64,000 bases of DNA. Source: Sphingobium lactosutens (GTDB lineage Bacteria; Pseudomonadota; Alphaproteobacteria; Sphingomonadales; Sphingomonadaceae). Both the position numbers and the translations under genes were made by a program. How positions within the stretch are numbered: the first letter of the stretch is position 1; each line of letters starts with the position of its first letter. The stretch is from positions 1 through 64,000 of the forward strand of contig NZ_QJQX01000082.1 in assembly GCF_013393185.1 (NCBI RefSeq). Direction: 5' to 3'. The notes beneath the pieces were generated by a model, which ran no database searches, was not told the origin of the DNA, and saw only the letters and a program-made list of their open reading frames with translations. Positions 1-8,357 of this stretch are shown here, piece by piece.

Positions 1-1
1 G

Positions 2-268
2 TTCCCCTTCATCGGCAATGGCAAGGCGATCGCGCTGGGCGAGGCGGAAGGCTTCACCAAGACGGTGTTCGACGCCAAGACCGGCGAACTGCTGGGCGCG
101 CACATGATCGGCGCGGAAGTCACGGAAATGATCCAGGGCTACACCATCGGCAAGACGCTGGAGACGACCGAGGCGGAACTGATGCACACCGTCTTCCCGC
201 ATCCGACCATTTCGGAATCGATGCATGAAAGCGTGCTCGCCGCCTATGGGCGTGCGCTCCATATCTGA
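2..268 (+). CDS. lpdA: Dihydrolipoyl dehydrogenase, C-terminal fragment
   Basis: This is the last 88 residues of a gene that begins left of the window. The reading frame is open from base 2 to the TGA at 266-268. The protein is the FAD enzyme (E3) that reoxidises lipoamide on 2-oxoacid dehydrogenase complexes in the cytoplasm. The visible part is the dimerisation domain. It ends with the family signature HPTISE, whose His-Glu pair acts as the catalytic base of the partner subunit, and with the preceding GAHMIG segment. Only the C-terminus is visible, so which complex it serves (pyruvate or 2-oxoglutarate dehydrogenase) cannot be decided. The next gene overlaps its 3' end. Confidence 0.93.
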   Translation, partial: FPFIGNGKAIALGEAEGFTKTVFDAKTGELLGAHMIGAEVTEMIQGYTIGKTLETTEAELMHTVFPHPTISESMHESVLAAYGRALHI

Positions 269-887
269 TCGGCGACTATCGCTGACAAAGGGCGCGGGGG
301 CTTTGGCTCTCGCGCTTTTTTGCGTATTGGCTATCGCGCTGATGCAGCGGGCGGGGTGGCTCGATGGCTTGAATGTCGGGCTGATGGAGCGGGCAGGCGC
401 GGCGCGGGATGCGGCGGTTGGGCATAGCATTACGATCGTGATGCGCCTGGCGTCGGCGATCGGCGGAACGGCGGGCAGGATTGTTCTCGTTCTGCTGGTG
501 GCGGGGCCTTTGCTCTGGGCAGGGCTTCGACGGTCGGCGCTCTGGCTGCTGCTGGTCGTGATCGGCGGGACGTTGCTCAACCTTGCGCTCAAGCAGATAT
601 TCGCTGCGCCCCGGCCCGACTTGCTCCCGCATCTGGATGTGGTTCACACTTACAGTTTCCCCAGCGGTCATTCGGCGGGGAACATGATCTTCTTCGGCGC
701 GCTGGCGATGCTGGCGGGGCGGCGTTCGGGCTACTGGGCGGCGTCGGCCATGATCGCGCTGATCGGCGTCAGCCGGGTGTGGCTGGGCGTGCATTGGCCG
801 AGCGATGTGACGGCTGGCTGGATCGAGGGGCTGGGCTGGCTTGCCCTGTGTGGCGTGTGGCTACCAGCGCGGCGAGGGCAGAAATAA
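225..887 (+). CDS. PAP2-family membrane phosphatase
   Basis: This 220-residue integral membrane protein belongs to the type 2 phosphatidic acid phosphatase superfamily. The three catalytic motifs are in order: K123 with R130-P131, P146-S-G-H149, and S183-R184 with H190 and D194. Hydrophobic segments lie at about 24-42, 84-120, 152-165 and 172-182. Members dephosphorylate lipid phosphates such as phosphatidate, undecaprenyl pyrophosphate or sphingoid-base phosphates; the substrate cannot be chosen here. The ATG at 225 overlaps lpdA by 44 bp; an in-frame ATG at 246 is an alternative start. It converges on, and overlaps by 27 bp, the DUF2142 gene on the other strand. Confidence 0.88.
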   Translation: MKACSPPMGVRSISDRRLSLTKGAGALALALFCVLAIALMQRAGWLDGLNVGLMERAGAARDAAVGHSITIVMRLASAIGGTAGRIVLVLLVAGPLLWAGLRRSALWLLLVVIGGTLLNLALKQIFAAPRPDLLPHLDVVHTYSFPSGHSAGNMIFFGALAMLAGRRSGYWAASAMIALIGVSRVWLGVHWPSDVTAGWIEGLGWLALCGVWLPARRGQK

Positions 888-2384
888 CGCGCGGCCGATG
901 CTGCTGTGCGGCGGCATGCCGTCGCTGGTGATGAAACCATGGACCCAGAAACTGTCGAACGCCGTCGCCGCGGCGAGCAGCAGCAGCGGGAGGGCGGTGA
1001 TCGCGAGCAGGCGTGGTGCGCCTCTTATCGCGCGATCGGGTGACAGAGCGAGCAGGACCAGCGGTAGTACAGGCAGGAAATAGCGGCCCTGCGTTCCCTG
1101 AATATAGTCGGCGCCAAGCGGCGTGCCGGTCAGATACATGGCGGTTTCTATGAGCAGCGCGACGCCGGCCGCGACGGTGAGCCACCAGAGGCGCTGGGCA
1201 AGACCGAAGCGCGCGCCCGATCCGCTTGCCACGCCCGCCACCAGCATCAACGCCGCCAGCGGATAAGCCAGCAGCGGGAGCAGGATGGCGTTCCAGCCGA
1301 AGCGGCCGACGATCTGCAGCGCATAGACGGGCGCGCGCTCCGTGACGCTGGTGACGAGGATGCGGATATAGGCGACGGGATCGTGCAGGATGATGCCGAG
1401 TTGCTCGCCGAGCGGCGCGGTCATCATCGTCTCGCCGGTCTTGCGCGACTGGATATGATAGAGCGCCTGACTGCCACCGGAATAGTGCATCCATCCGACA
1501 AAGGCGATCGCGCCGAGCGCCATTGCGCCAAGGATCAGGCCCGGCCGGATGTCGCGGCGATGCTGCTGCCAGCGCAGGCCGGCGGCCATCAGCGGCAGAT
1601 AGACGCCCTTGCAGAGCGCCAGCAGAGGGGCGGTGATGAGGAGGCCGGCCGATCTTGCTGGAGCAGCCCCCATGAAACCGATGCGCAACGCCAATGCGAG
1701 GCCGAGGAAGCCGAGGCCGTTGATAACGGCATCGGGCGAGAGCGAGCCGGTCTGATAGGCGAAGGTCGGCAGCAGCGCCGTCGCCAACATGGCGTTGCGA
1801 CCGAAGGGTAAAAGGCGCAGCGCGGCAATCAGCAGGGCGAGGCCGGTCAGCATGTTGACCAGCCGGCCGACATAGAAGGCGTCGATCCAGGGCCGATCCA
1901 GCGCGCGGCCCAGCGCCAATCCGGCGGCTCCGGGGGCGTAGAGGCTTGGCGCATAGCTGGCGACATTGGGGAAATCGGCGAAGGCGGTTCCGTCACGACC
2001 GGCGTCGGCGGCGGCGCTGTCGGCCAATTGCCTTCGGTCGAAGCGGCGAAGTTCGGGCGGCAGGTCGGTCGGGAAATCGACGGCGTGGATGTCGAGCGCA
2101 GCGCGCGGCAATAGCGCACCGATTGCCTCGCCGCGCTGCTCGGTCAGCAGATGGCCCTGCGCCAGTGACAGGGCCTTCATATAATGCTGGTTCTCGTCAG
2201 GCGCCTGAAAGGGGGGCGTGACGATGGTAAAGAAGAGCGTCGCGGCGCAGATGGCGGCGAGAAGCAGTTTCTCGATGCTGGTCCATGGGGCGGCGAACAG
2301 CATGTCCGCGCCGCCATGTCGCTGCATCGATCGTCGTTCGTTTCGCATCGCCTGCCTGTAGCTCCCCACGGAGCATCGCGTCAT
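861..2384 (-). CDS. DUF2142-type polytopic membrane protein
   Basis: This is a protein of about 507 residues with many hydrophobic segments. The early PPFQAPDENQH motif after the first membrane helix is typical of DUF2142 proteins, which resemble GT-C glycosyltransferases (several membrane helices, an acidic motif in the first periplasmic loop) and often sit near cell-envelope glycan genes. The substrate is unknown. The start is uncertain: ATG codons at 2384, 2348 and 2303 are all in frame, and the last puts the first helix near the N-terminus. It lies downstream of corC on the same strand, with about 70 bp between them. Confidence 0.72.
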   Translation of the reverse strand: MTRCSVGSYRQAMRNERRSMQRHGGADMLFAAPWTSIEKLLLAAICAATLFFTIVTPPFQAPDENQHYMKALSLAQGHLLTEQRGEAIGALLPRAALDIHAVDFPTDLPPELRRFDRRQLADSAAADAGRDGTAFADFPNVASYAPSLYAPGAAGLALGRALDRPWIDAFYVGRLVNMLTGLALLIAALRLLPFGRNAMLATALLPTFAYQTGSLSPDAVINGLGFLGLALALRIGFMGAAPARSAGLLITAPLLALCKGVYLPLMAAGLRWQQHRRDIRPGLILGAMALGAIAFVGWMHYSGGSQALYHIQSRKTGETMMTAPLGEQLGIILHDPVAYIRILVTSVTERAPVYALQIVGRFGWNAILLPLLAYPLAALMLVAGVASGSGARFGLAQRLWWLTVAAGVALLIETAMYLTGTPLGADYIQGTQGRYFLPVLPLVLLALSPDRAIRGAPRLLAITALPLLLLAAATAFDSFWVHGFITSDGMPPHSSIGRALFLPSPRW

Positions 2385-2453
2385 TCAAAAGGCGATCCTG
2401 GCAGGCGAGGCTTAATATTTCGCGTCGGTATCGAATAATTGCCGCGTAGGCAC

Positions 2454-3401
2454 TCATTCCTCGACCACTTCCCGTTCGGCCGGTGGATGGAGGCGCAGAC
2501 GGGTGACGCGGCGACCGTCGCTGGCGACGATCTCCAGCTTCCAGCCGCTTTCCTCATGCTCCAATATTTCGCCCGGTTCCGGCACGCGGCCCGCCAGGAT
2601 GAAGGCGAGGCCGCCGAGTGTGTCGACATCTTCCTCGACCTCGCCCAGCTTCGGGTCGATTTCCTCGGCCACGTCTTCCAGTTCGGCGCGGGCGTCCGCT
2701 TCCCAGAGGCCGCCGTCGAGCGGGACGAGCATCGCCTCGGGCGTGTCGTCATGCTCATCCTCGACCTCGCCGACGATTTCCTCGACCAGATCCTCGAAGG
2801 TCAGCAGGCCTTCGGTGCCCGAATATTCGTCCAGCACGATGGCGAGATGGGTGCGCTTGGCGCGCATTTCGGCGAGTAGGTCGAGCGCGCCCATGCTTTC
2901 AGGCACGTAGAGCGGCTGACGGATCAGCGGTTCCAGCGTTTCGGGGACCGGCGCCTTGCCAGCAAGGATCGCGAACGCGTCGCGGATGTGGATCATGCCG
3001 ACGATGGTGTCGAGATTTTCGCGATAGACCGGGATACGGCTATGACCGGCCTCGGCGAAAAGCGCCGCCAGATCGGCGAAGCTTGCCTTTTCCTCGATCG
3101 CGATGATGTCGGAGCGGGGAACCGCTACGTCATCGACCGTATGTTCGGAGAAATGGAGGAGATTGCGAACCATCTGGCGTTCGATCGCCGACAGGTCGCC
3201 CTTGGCAGGCGGATTCTCGTCCTTCTCATCCTCGTCATATTCGTCGAGGGCTTCTTCCAGTTCCTTGCGGAGGCTGGTTTCCTCACCCTCGCCGAACAGG
3301 AGCGACTTGATGCCGCTCCATAAGCCGCCCTCGTTGCTACTGTCCGCTTCTTTCGAAGAGGTGCTGTCCTTCGGGCTGCCTTCAGCCATAATGTCAATCA
3401 A
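2454..3401 (-). CDS. corC: CorC/HlyC-family CBS-domain protein
   Basis: This 315-residue cytoplasmic protein has an acidic, Ser-rich N-terminus, two CBS domains at about 85-205 and a C-terminal CorC_HlyC (transporter-associated) domain at about 220-305. There is no DUF21 membrane domain, so it is the short CorC type associated with Mg/Co efflux and envelope homeostasis, not a hemolysin. Its ATG at 3401 overlaps the ybeY stop by 4 bp (ATGA), so the two are translationally coupled. An alternative start is the ATG at 3389 (MAEGSPK). The phoH-ybeY-corC order is a common proteobacterial arrangement. Confidence 0.9.
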   Translation of the reverse strand: MIDIMAEGSPKDSTSSKEADSSNEGGLWSGIKSLLFGEGEETSLRKELEEALDEYDEDEKDENPPAKGDLSAIERQMVRNLLHFSEHTVDDVAVPRSDIIAIEEKASFADLAALFAEAGHSRIPVYRENLDTIVGMIHIRDAFAILAGKAPVPETLEPLIRQPLYVPESMGALDLLAEMRAKRTHLAIVLDEYSGTEGLLTFEDLVEEIVGEVEDEHDDTPEAMLVPLDGGLWEADARAELEDVAEEIDPKLGEVEEDVDTLGGLAFILAGRVPEPGEILEHEESGWKLEIVASDGRRVTRLRLHPPAEREVVEE

Positions 3402-3910
3402 TCCCCTGTTATTCGATCCCCATAGGGATCGGAAAGGCCCATGCTGAGGAGCGCTGCAATCTCCAGCGCTTCCATCGCTTCGGCCTCATTGTCTTCCATA
3501 TGATCATATCCAAGCAAATGAAAAGTACCGTGGACGATCAGATGCGTGGCATGGTCGGCGACCGATATGCCCTTTTCCGCGGCCTCCGCGGCACAGACGC
3601 CCTCCGCCAGCACGATATCGCCGAGCAGGATTTCGCCATCGTCGGTATTGGCCGTGGCCTGGAGCAGGTCGTCCTGCACCATCGGGAAGGACAGCACGTT
3701 GGTCGGCTTGTCCTTGTCCCGATAGGCGCGGTTGAGACTATGGACTTCATCGTCTGATGTCAGCTTGACCGCCACTTCGTACAGCGCCTGATCCGTCGCG
3801 AAGGCGGCATAGGGGCTGTGCGCGATGGCGGTGCTGACGGCACGCTGGGCAAGCAATTCCCAGTCGATGCCGGGCCAGCCTTCTTCATGGAGGACGGCGA
3901 CTTCAATCAT
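3398..3910 (-). CDS. ybeY: Endoribonuclease YbeY (16S rRNA maturation)
   Basis: This 170-residue zinc-dependent RNase acts in 16S rRNA 3'-end maturation and ribosome quality control. The signature HGTFHLLGYDH supplies the three zinc-binding histidines, H127, H131 and H137, and the family's NVLSFP motif is at 71-76. Length and motif position are standard. It follows phoH after a 20-bp gap and overlaps corC by 4 bp, so the three genes form one transcription unit. Confidence 0.96.
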   Translation of the reverse strand: MIEVAVLHEEGWPGIDWELLAQRAVSTAIAHSPYAAFATDQALYEVAVKLTSDDEVHSLNRAYRDKDKPTNVLSFPMVQDDLLQATANTDDGEILLGDIVLAEGVCAAEAAEKGISVADHATHLIVHGTFHLLGYDHMEDNEAEAMEALEIAALLSMGLSDPYGDRITGD

Positions 3911-3930
3911 TCGACATTCTTTCCGTGATA

Positions 3931-4935
3931 TCAGGCATCCGGCCCCTCATAGGCCTGAACGATGCGGCCGACGACCGGATGACGGACGACGTCGCTGATT
4001 CCGAAGGGCACCATGGCGATGCCTTCCACACCATCGAGCCGGGCGACCGCATCGGCAAGGCCCGATATGCCGGGTTGCGGCAGGTCGACCTGCTTGGGAT
4101 CGCCACAAATGACCATGCGGCTGCCTTCGCCGAAGCGGGTCAGGAACATCTTCATTTGGGCGATTGTGGTGTTCTGCGCCTCGTCCAGCACGATGAAGGC
4201 ATTGGCGAGTGTTCGGCCGCGCATGAAGGCGAGCGGGGCGATTTCGATCTCACCCGATGCAATGCGCCGTTCGACCTGCTCTGCCGGGAGCGTGTCGTGC
4301 AGCGCGTCGTAGATCGGGCGGAGATAGGGATCAACCTTCTCCTTCATGTCGCCGGGCAGGAAGCCGAGCTTTTCACCCGCTTCCACGGCGGGACGCGAGA
4401 GGATCAGGCGATCGACGCTGCCGGTGATGAGCTGGCTCACCGCCTGGGCGACGGCGAGATAGGTCTTGCCCGTGCCTGCCGGGCCAAGCGCGAAGATGAT
4501 GTCGTTGCGATTGAGCGCTTCCATATAGGTGACTTGCGTCGCGGAGCGCGGCACGATGGTCTTCTTGCGCGTGCGGATCATCACCTTGGGCGGTTCGGCG
4601 ACGTCGGTGCGGATGATGCCGTCCAGCGTCGGTTCGGACGACATGGCGATCACCGCCTCGACAGCGCCGGCGTCTATTTCCTGCCCGGCGACGATACGAT
4701 TATAGAGGCCGGTCATGACATCGCGCGCACGGGCGGCGGCTTCGGCCTCGCCCTCGATCTGAAGCTTGTTACCGCGCGCGGCGATATAGACGCCAAGACG
4801 GTTCTCGATCGCGACCAGATTGCGGTCATATTGGCCGAACAAAGCGCCCAGCAGGTGCGGCCGGTCGAACGTGACTTCGAGCCGGGCGCGCTCGGCGGTT
4901 TCGGCGCGGTGGCTCTGGTTGGGTTTCTTGGACAT
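3931..4935 (-). CDS. phoH: PhoH-family ATPase
   Basis: This 334-residue P-loop protein carries Walker A GPAGTGKT at 151-158, a Walker B-like VLDEAQN further on, and an N-terminal KH-like segment ending in a GNKLQIEG-type strand. PhoH proteins are ATPases or predicted RNA helicases linked to phosphate starvation and to YbeY-mediated rRNA processing. The immediate ybeY neighbour supports a ribosome/RNA role. It lies about 100 bp downstream of miaB, so it may have its own promoter or be read through from miaB. Confidence 0.94.
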   Translation of the reverse strand: MSKKPNQSHRAETAERARLEVTFDRPHLLGALFGQYDRNLVAIENRLGVYIAARGNKLQIEGEAEAAARARDVMTGLYNRIVAGQEIDAGAVEAVIAMSSEPTLDGIIRTDVAEPPKVMIRTRKKTIVPRSATQVTYMEALNRNDIIFALGPAGTGKTYLAVAQAVSQLITGSVDRLILSRPAVEAGEKLGFLPGDMKEKVDPYLRPIYDALHDTLPAEQVERRIASGEIEIAPLAFMRGRTLANAFIVLDEAQNTTIAQMKMFLTRFGEGSRMVICGDPKQVDLPQPGISGLADAVARLDGVEGIAMVPFGISDVVRHPVVGRIVQAYEGPDA

Positions 4936-5036
4936 TCAGCAGCCTCCCTTGCTCGTCATTCCCCTCGATCGACCGGTTCGTTGCCGGGTTAGGGGGATTT
5001 GGGTTCCCGAGATTGCGGGATTGACGAGGCTTTGGT

Positions 5037-6401
5037 TCAAGCGGCCTTCCTCCTGCTGAGTTCGCCGGCCAGGCTGTTCGGGCCGGCGCTGATGATATCG
5101 ACTTCGACCATATCGCCGATGCTGAGTTCCGGTGCGGTGACTACGACGGACTGGAGCCAGGGCGACTTGCCGATGAGCTGGCCGGGATAGCGGCCCTTGC
5201 GCTCAAGGAGAATGTCGGTGGTGCGGCCCACAGTGGCGCTGTTGAATTCCACCTGATGGCGATTGATCAAAGCCTGGAGCCGGGCGAGCCGGTCGTCCAT
5301 CACTTCGGCCGGGATCTGGTGATCCATGTCGGCGGCCGGGGTGCCGGGGCGTGGGCTATATTTGAAGCTGTAGCATTGGGCGTAGCGCACCTGCTCGACG
5401 ATCTTCAGCGTATCCTCGAACTCGGCGTCCGTCTCGCCGGGGAAGCCGACGATGAAGTCGCCTGACAGGGCGATATCCGGCCGCGCTTCGCGCACGCGCT
5501 TGATGATCCGCAGATAGCTTTCGGCGCTATGGCTGCGGTTCATGGCCTTGAGGATGCGGTTGTTGCCAGACTGCACCGGCAAATGGAGGAAGGGCATCAG
5601 CTTCGGCTCATCGCCATGGGCGGCGATCAGGCCGTCGCTCATGTCGTTGGGATGGCTGGTTGTGTAGCGGATGCGCTTCAGGTCCGAGATCTTCGCCAGT
5701 TCGCGGGCGAGGCCGTCCATGCCTTGCGCGCGGCCCTTGTCATCCTCGCCGGTCCAGGCGTTGACGTTCTGGCCGAGCAGGGTGATCTCGCGCACGCCGC
5801 CGTCGACCAACGCTCTGGCCTCATCGAGGATCGCGCTCCAACTACGGCTGATTTCCGCGCCGCGCGTGTAGGGCACCACACAATAGGTGCAGAATTTGTC
5901 GCAGCCTTCCATAATGGTCAGGAAAGCGGTCGGTCGCGCCTGCTTGGTACGGGCGGGCAGGGCGCCGAACTTCGATGCCAGCGGCATGTCGGTATCGACG
6001 GCCTCTTCGCCGCGCCCGACCTTGTCGATCAGGTCGGGCAGGCGGTGATAGGCCTGCGGGCCGACGACGATGTCGACATTGCGGGCGCGGCGCTGGATTT
6101 CGCTGCCCTCGGCCTGCGCGACGCAGCCGGCGACGGCGATCATCGGGCGCGTGCCGTCCTCGCGGGTCAGGCGGCCAATGTCGGAATAGACCTTGTCCAC
6201 CGCCTTTTCGCGGATGTGACAGGTGTTGAGGATGACGAGATCGGCGTCCGTCCCATCCGCGGCGGCAGTCATGCCCTGCGTACCCAGCATCTCGGCCATG
6301 CGTTCGCCATCATAGACGTTCATCTGGCAGCCGAAGGATTTGACGTGGAAAGTCGCTGGAGATGTCTTCGTGGGAGTCTGGGGGGCGTCGTTACGATTCA
6401 T
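5037..6401 (-). CDS. miaB: tRNA-2-methylthio-N6-dimethylallyladenosine synthase
   Basis: This 454-residue radical-SAM methylthiotransferase adds the 2-methylthio group to i6A37 of tRNAs reading UNN codons. The N-terminal UPF0004 domain has the auxiliary-cluster cysteines C25, C61 and C93. The radical-SAM cluster motif is C167, C171 and C174 in GCDKFCTYC. A C-terminal TRAM domain closes the protein. The motif pattern and the immediate N-terminus (KSFGCQMN) are those of MiaB, not RimO or MtaB. It lies just downstream of plsC in the same orientation. Confidence 0.95.
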   Translation of the reverse strand: MNRNDAPQTPTKTSPATFHVKSFGCQMNVYDGERMAEMLGTQGMTAAADGTDADLVILNTCHIREKAVDKVYSDIGRLTREDGTRPMIAVAGCVAQAEGSEIQRRARNVDIVVGPQAYHRLPDLIDKVGRGEEAVDTDMPLASKFGALPARTKQARPTAFLTIMEGCDKFCTYCVVPYTRGAEISRSWSAILDEARALVDGGVREITLLGQNVNAWTGEDDKGRAQGMDGLARELAKISDLKRIRYTTSHPNDMSDGLIAAHGDEPKLMPFLHLPVQSGNNRILKAMNRSHSAESYLRIIKRVREARPDIALSGDFIVGFPGETDAEFEDTLKIVEQVRYAQCYSFKYSPRPGTPAADMDHQIPAEVMDDRLARLQALINRHQVEFNSATVGRTTDILLERKGRYPGQLIGKSPWLQSVVVTAPELSIGDMVEVDIISAGPNSLAGELSRRKAA

Positions 6402-6410
6402 GTGGTCCAG

Positions 6411-7205
6411 CTATACAGGGCGGATCGTCGGAGAGGAAGGGTGCTGATGGGCGACGATGCTTCGGCCTATCCGATCCTGCGCCAGGGCGGCGATCGCCTT
6501 GCGGTCGGCGCAGGTTGCCGGATCGAACGGCTCCAGAAAACGGATCGTGACCGGCAAGGGGCCCTTCCGGCCAAGGATGCGCTTTGCATTGGCGCCGGCC
6601 GGTTCGTCGCCATGCCAGGCAATGACAGCCGTTTCAGCGCCATAGTCGATATGCACGGGCTGGATCATCACCGTGCGGGGCGGCGGCAGCAGCACGGCCA
6701 GAAGTGAGGGCTTGAAGGGCAGGAGGCTGGTACCGTCGCTGGTCGTGCCTTCCGGGAAGAGGGCGACCGGCTGATGGCCGAGCAGGGCGCCACGCAGGGC
6801 GTCCAACTGCCCGGAAAGCGCGCCGCGCCGTTCGCGGGATACGAACAGTGTATTATTCTGGGCAGCGAGCCAGCCAATCACCGGCCAACGGGCGACGCCG
6901 TCATGCGATACGAAGGCAGCGCCTGTCGCGCCGCCCAGCGCCAATATGTCGATCCAGCTCACATGATTGGCGAGGATGAACAGGTCGCCGTGATGCGGCT
7001 GTCCCTCGATCCGCACCTTCGCGCCCACCGACCGGGCCGCCAGCGCCAGGAAGCGGGGTGGCCAGGGGGAGGTGCGGCGAAACAGGCGCCAGATCAGATG
7101 CGGAATGAGGCAGAGCAGCAGGCTGCCGGCCAGTGCCGCAAGCCGCAGCAGGCGACGGACGCTAGAACGCGCTGCGTCGAATCCAACGCAGGTCGCGCGC
7201 TCCAA
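6411..7205 (-). CDS. plsC: 1-acyl-sn-glycerol-3-phosphate acyltransferase, start unclear
   Basis: This PlsC-family inner-membrane acyltransferase makes phosphatidate from lysophosphatidate. It has an N-terminal hydrophobic helix, the catalytic NHVSWID (HX4D), the FPEGTTSDG acceptor motif and a V-I-Q-P-V-H strand. The frame stays open upstream to an ATG at 7397, but that lies inside fur and is not credible. Between 7205 and the membrane helix there is no ATG or GTG; the only standard candidate is the TTG at 7203-7205. That TTG and the next 15 or so codons lie inside a dispersed repeat (7160-7266). Either the repeat supplies the start, a CTG is used, or the gene starts at an internal GTG at 7028 or 7016 and loses the helix. 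Confidence 0.75.
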   Translation of the reverse strand: MERATCVGFDAARSSVRRLLRLAALAGSLLLCLIPHLIWRLFRRTSPWPPRFLALAARSVGAKVRIEGQPHHGDLFILANHVSWIDILALGGATGAAFVSHDGVARWPVIGWLAAQNNTLFVSRERRGALSGQLDALRGALLGHQPVALFPEGTTSDGTSLLPFKPSLLAVLLPPPRTVMIQPVHIDYGAETAVIAWHGDEPAGANAKRILGRKGPLPVTIRFLEPFDPATCADRKAIAALAQDRIGRSIVAHQHPSSPTIRPV

Positions 7206-7266
7206 TTTTTTGTTTTCGCATCGCTTACTGCGCAAAACCGGTACCCACTTTTGCGCGCAATGCTCC
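7160..7266 (-). repeat. Dispersed two-stem repeat, copy A
   Basis: Read on the minus strand this is one of three related elements in the window (others at 23115-23221 and 54726-54826). Its first half contains the inverted repeat gcgcaaaa/ttttgcgc around gtaccg. It continues through gatgcg and an A-rich stretch to tggagcgcgcg, and closes with gacgcagcgcg. It sits between the fur stop codon and plsC and covers the only visible plsC start. Similar intergenic elements are common in alphaproteobacterial genomes, but the family name cannot be assigned from sequence alone. Confidence 0.85.
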
Positions 7267-7278
7267 AGCCAAGATGGA

Positions 7279-7701
7279 TCAGTTCTTGCGGTCGAGCGCG
7301 ACGCCGTACAATTCCATGCGATGGTCGACCAGGCGGAAACCCAGTTTCTCGGCGATCTGTTTCTGGAGCTGTTCCAGTTCGGGGTCCACGAATTCAATGA
7401 CGTTGCCGGTTTCGACGTCGATCAGATGGTCGTGATGCGATTCCGGCGCGGCTTCGTAACGGGCGCGGCCGTCGCCGAAGTCATGGCGTTCCAGGATGCC
7501 GGCTTCCTCGAACAAACGCACGGTGCGATATACCGTCGCGATCGAGATGCCGGGGTCGATGGCGGCAGACCGCTTGTGCAGTTCCTCGACATCGGGATGG
7601 TCGGTGGCGTCGCTCAGCACCTGGGCGATGACGCGGCGCTGTTCGGTGATGCGCAGCCCCTTTTCATGACAGAGGGCTTCTACGTCAATTTTGCGGTTCA
7701 T
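7279..7701 (-). CDS. fur: Fur-family metal-responsive repressor
   Basis: This 140-residue regulator has an N-terminal winged helix (recognition helix in SIATVYRTV, 53-61) and the metal-binding HHDH at 89-92 followed by the dimerisation domain. The two CxxC motifs that hold structural zinc in enterobacterial Fur are absent, as in alphaproteobacterial Fur/Mur proteins. It could therefore respond to iron or manganese; the sequence does not decide. The gene is flanked by plsC downstream (with repeat copy A between) and mucR upstream on the same strand. Confidence 0.92.
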   Translation of the reverse strand: MNRKIDVEALCHEKGLRITEQRRVIAQVLSDATDHPDVEELHKRSAAIDPGISIATVYRTVRLFEEAGILERHDFGDGRARYEAAPESHHDHLIDVETGNVIEFVDPELEQLQKQIAEKLGFRLVDHRMELYGVALDRKN

Positions 7702-7766
7702 GCAGGCTCGCTTGATTGCTTTTGCGAAAAGTCGGACAAAGCCTAGCGACTTTTATCCAAACAGGA

Positions 7767-7793
7767 AAGGGGCGCGTCGGCGACGCGCCCCTT
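7767..7793 (-). terminator. Intrinsic terminator downstream of mucR
   Basis: There is a perfect GC-rich inverted repeat, aaggggcgcgtc / gacgcgcccctt, between mucR (ends 7823) and the fur start (7701). On the minus strand the stem is followed by tcctgttt, a weak T-tract. It probably ends mucR transcription and insulates fur. Confidence 0.75.
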
Positions 7794-7822
7794 CCGTGGA
7801 AGGCTTGAAACAAGCGCGGCGA

Positions 7823-8245
7823 TTATTTGCCGCGGGTGCGGCGACGCTTCGTGCCAAGGCCGATTTTCTTCGCCAGGCTGCGGCGCTGTTCGGCATAGTT
7901 GGGGGCGACCATCGGATAGTCGGCCGGCAGGCCCCACTTGGCGCGATAATCTTCCGGCGTCATCTGATAATGGGTCATCAGGTGACGCTTCAGCATCTTC
8001 AGCTTCTTGCCGTCTTCCAGGCAGATGATGTAGTCGGGCTTGATCGAGGAGCGGACCGAAACGGCGGGCTCCGGCTTCACTTCCGGAGCGACGACCGGCT
8101 GATTCAGCGCCGACAGGGCGGCATGAACATTCTGGATCAGCGAAGAAACGTCCGAAACAGCCACGCTGTTGTTGGACACATGCGCGGCGACAATGTCCGA
8201 CGTCAAAGTAATGAGCAGTTCGCTCTGAGCCGATTCGGTTTCCAT
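7823..8245 (-). CDS. mucR: MucR/Ros-family zinc-finger transcriptional regulator
   Basis: This 140-residue alphaproteobacterial global regulator has an N-terminal oligomerisation region (1-50), a linker, and a prokaryotic zinc finger with C75, D78, H88 and H92. The second ligand is Asp instead of Cys (CLED in place of CLEC), a known variant in MucR proteins. The block KRHLMTHYQMTPEDYR and the PMVAPNYAE tail are highly characteristic, followed by a basic C-terminus. MucR proteins bind AT-rich DNA and regulate envelope, exopolysaccharide and cell-cycle genes. The 8246-8357 upstream region is comparatively AT-rich, which fits autoregulation (inference). Confidence 0.95.
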   Translation of the reverse strand: METESAQSELLITLTSDIVAAHVSNNSVAVSDVSSLIQNVHAALSALNQPVVAPEVKPEPAVSVRSSIKPDYIICLEDGKKLKMLKRHLMTHYQMTPEDYRAKWGLPADYPMVAPNYAEQRRSLAKKIGLGTKRRRTRGK

Positions 8246-8357
8246 TTTCCTGTTTCCTACAAGGCTATATTGTTTTGCGACCCGCCCAAGGACATTATTT
8301 CAGGAGCGGTCTGGCCTCGCTAAACCTTGCTGTTTCATTTCGCAAGGCCTGAATCTG

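Noticed and set aside
7206..7397. Upstream extension of plsC to an ATG at 7397
   Set aside because: It runs antiparallel-frame through the 3' end of fur and through repeat copy A; the residues show no PlsC similarity.
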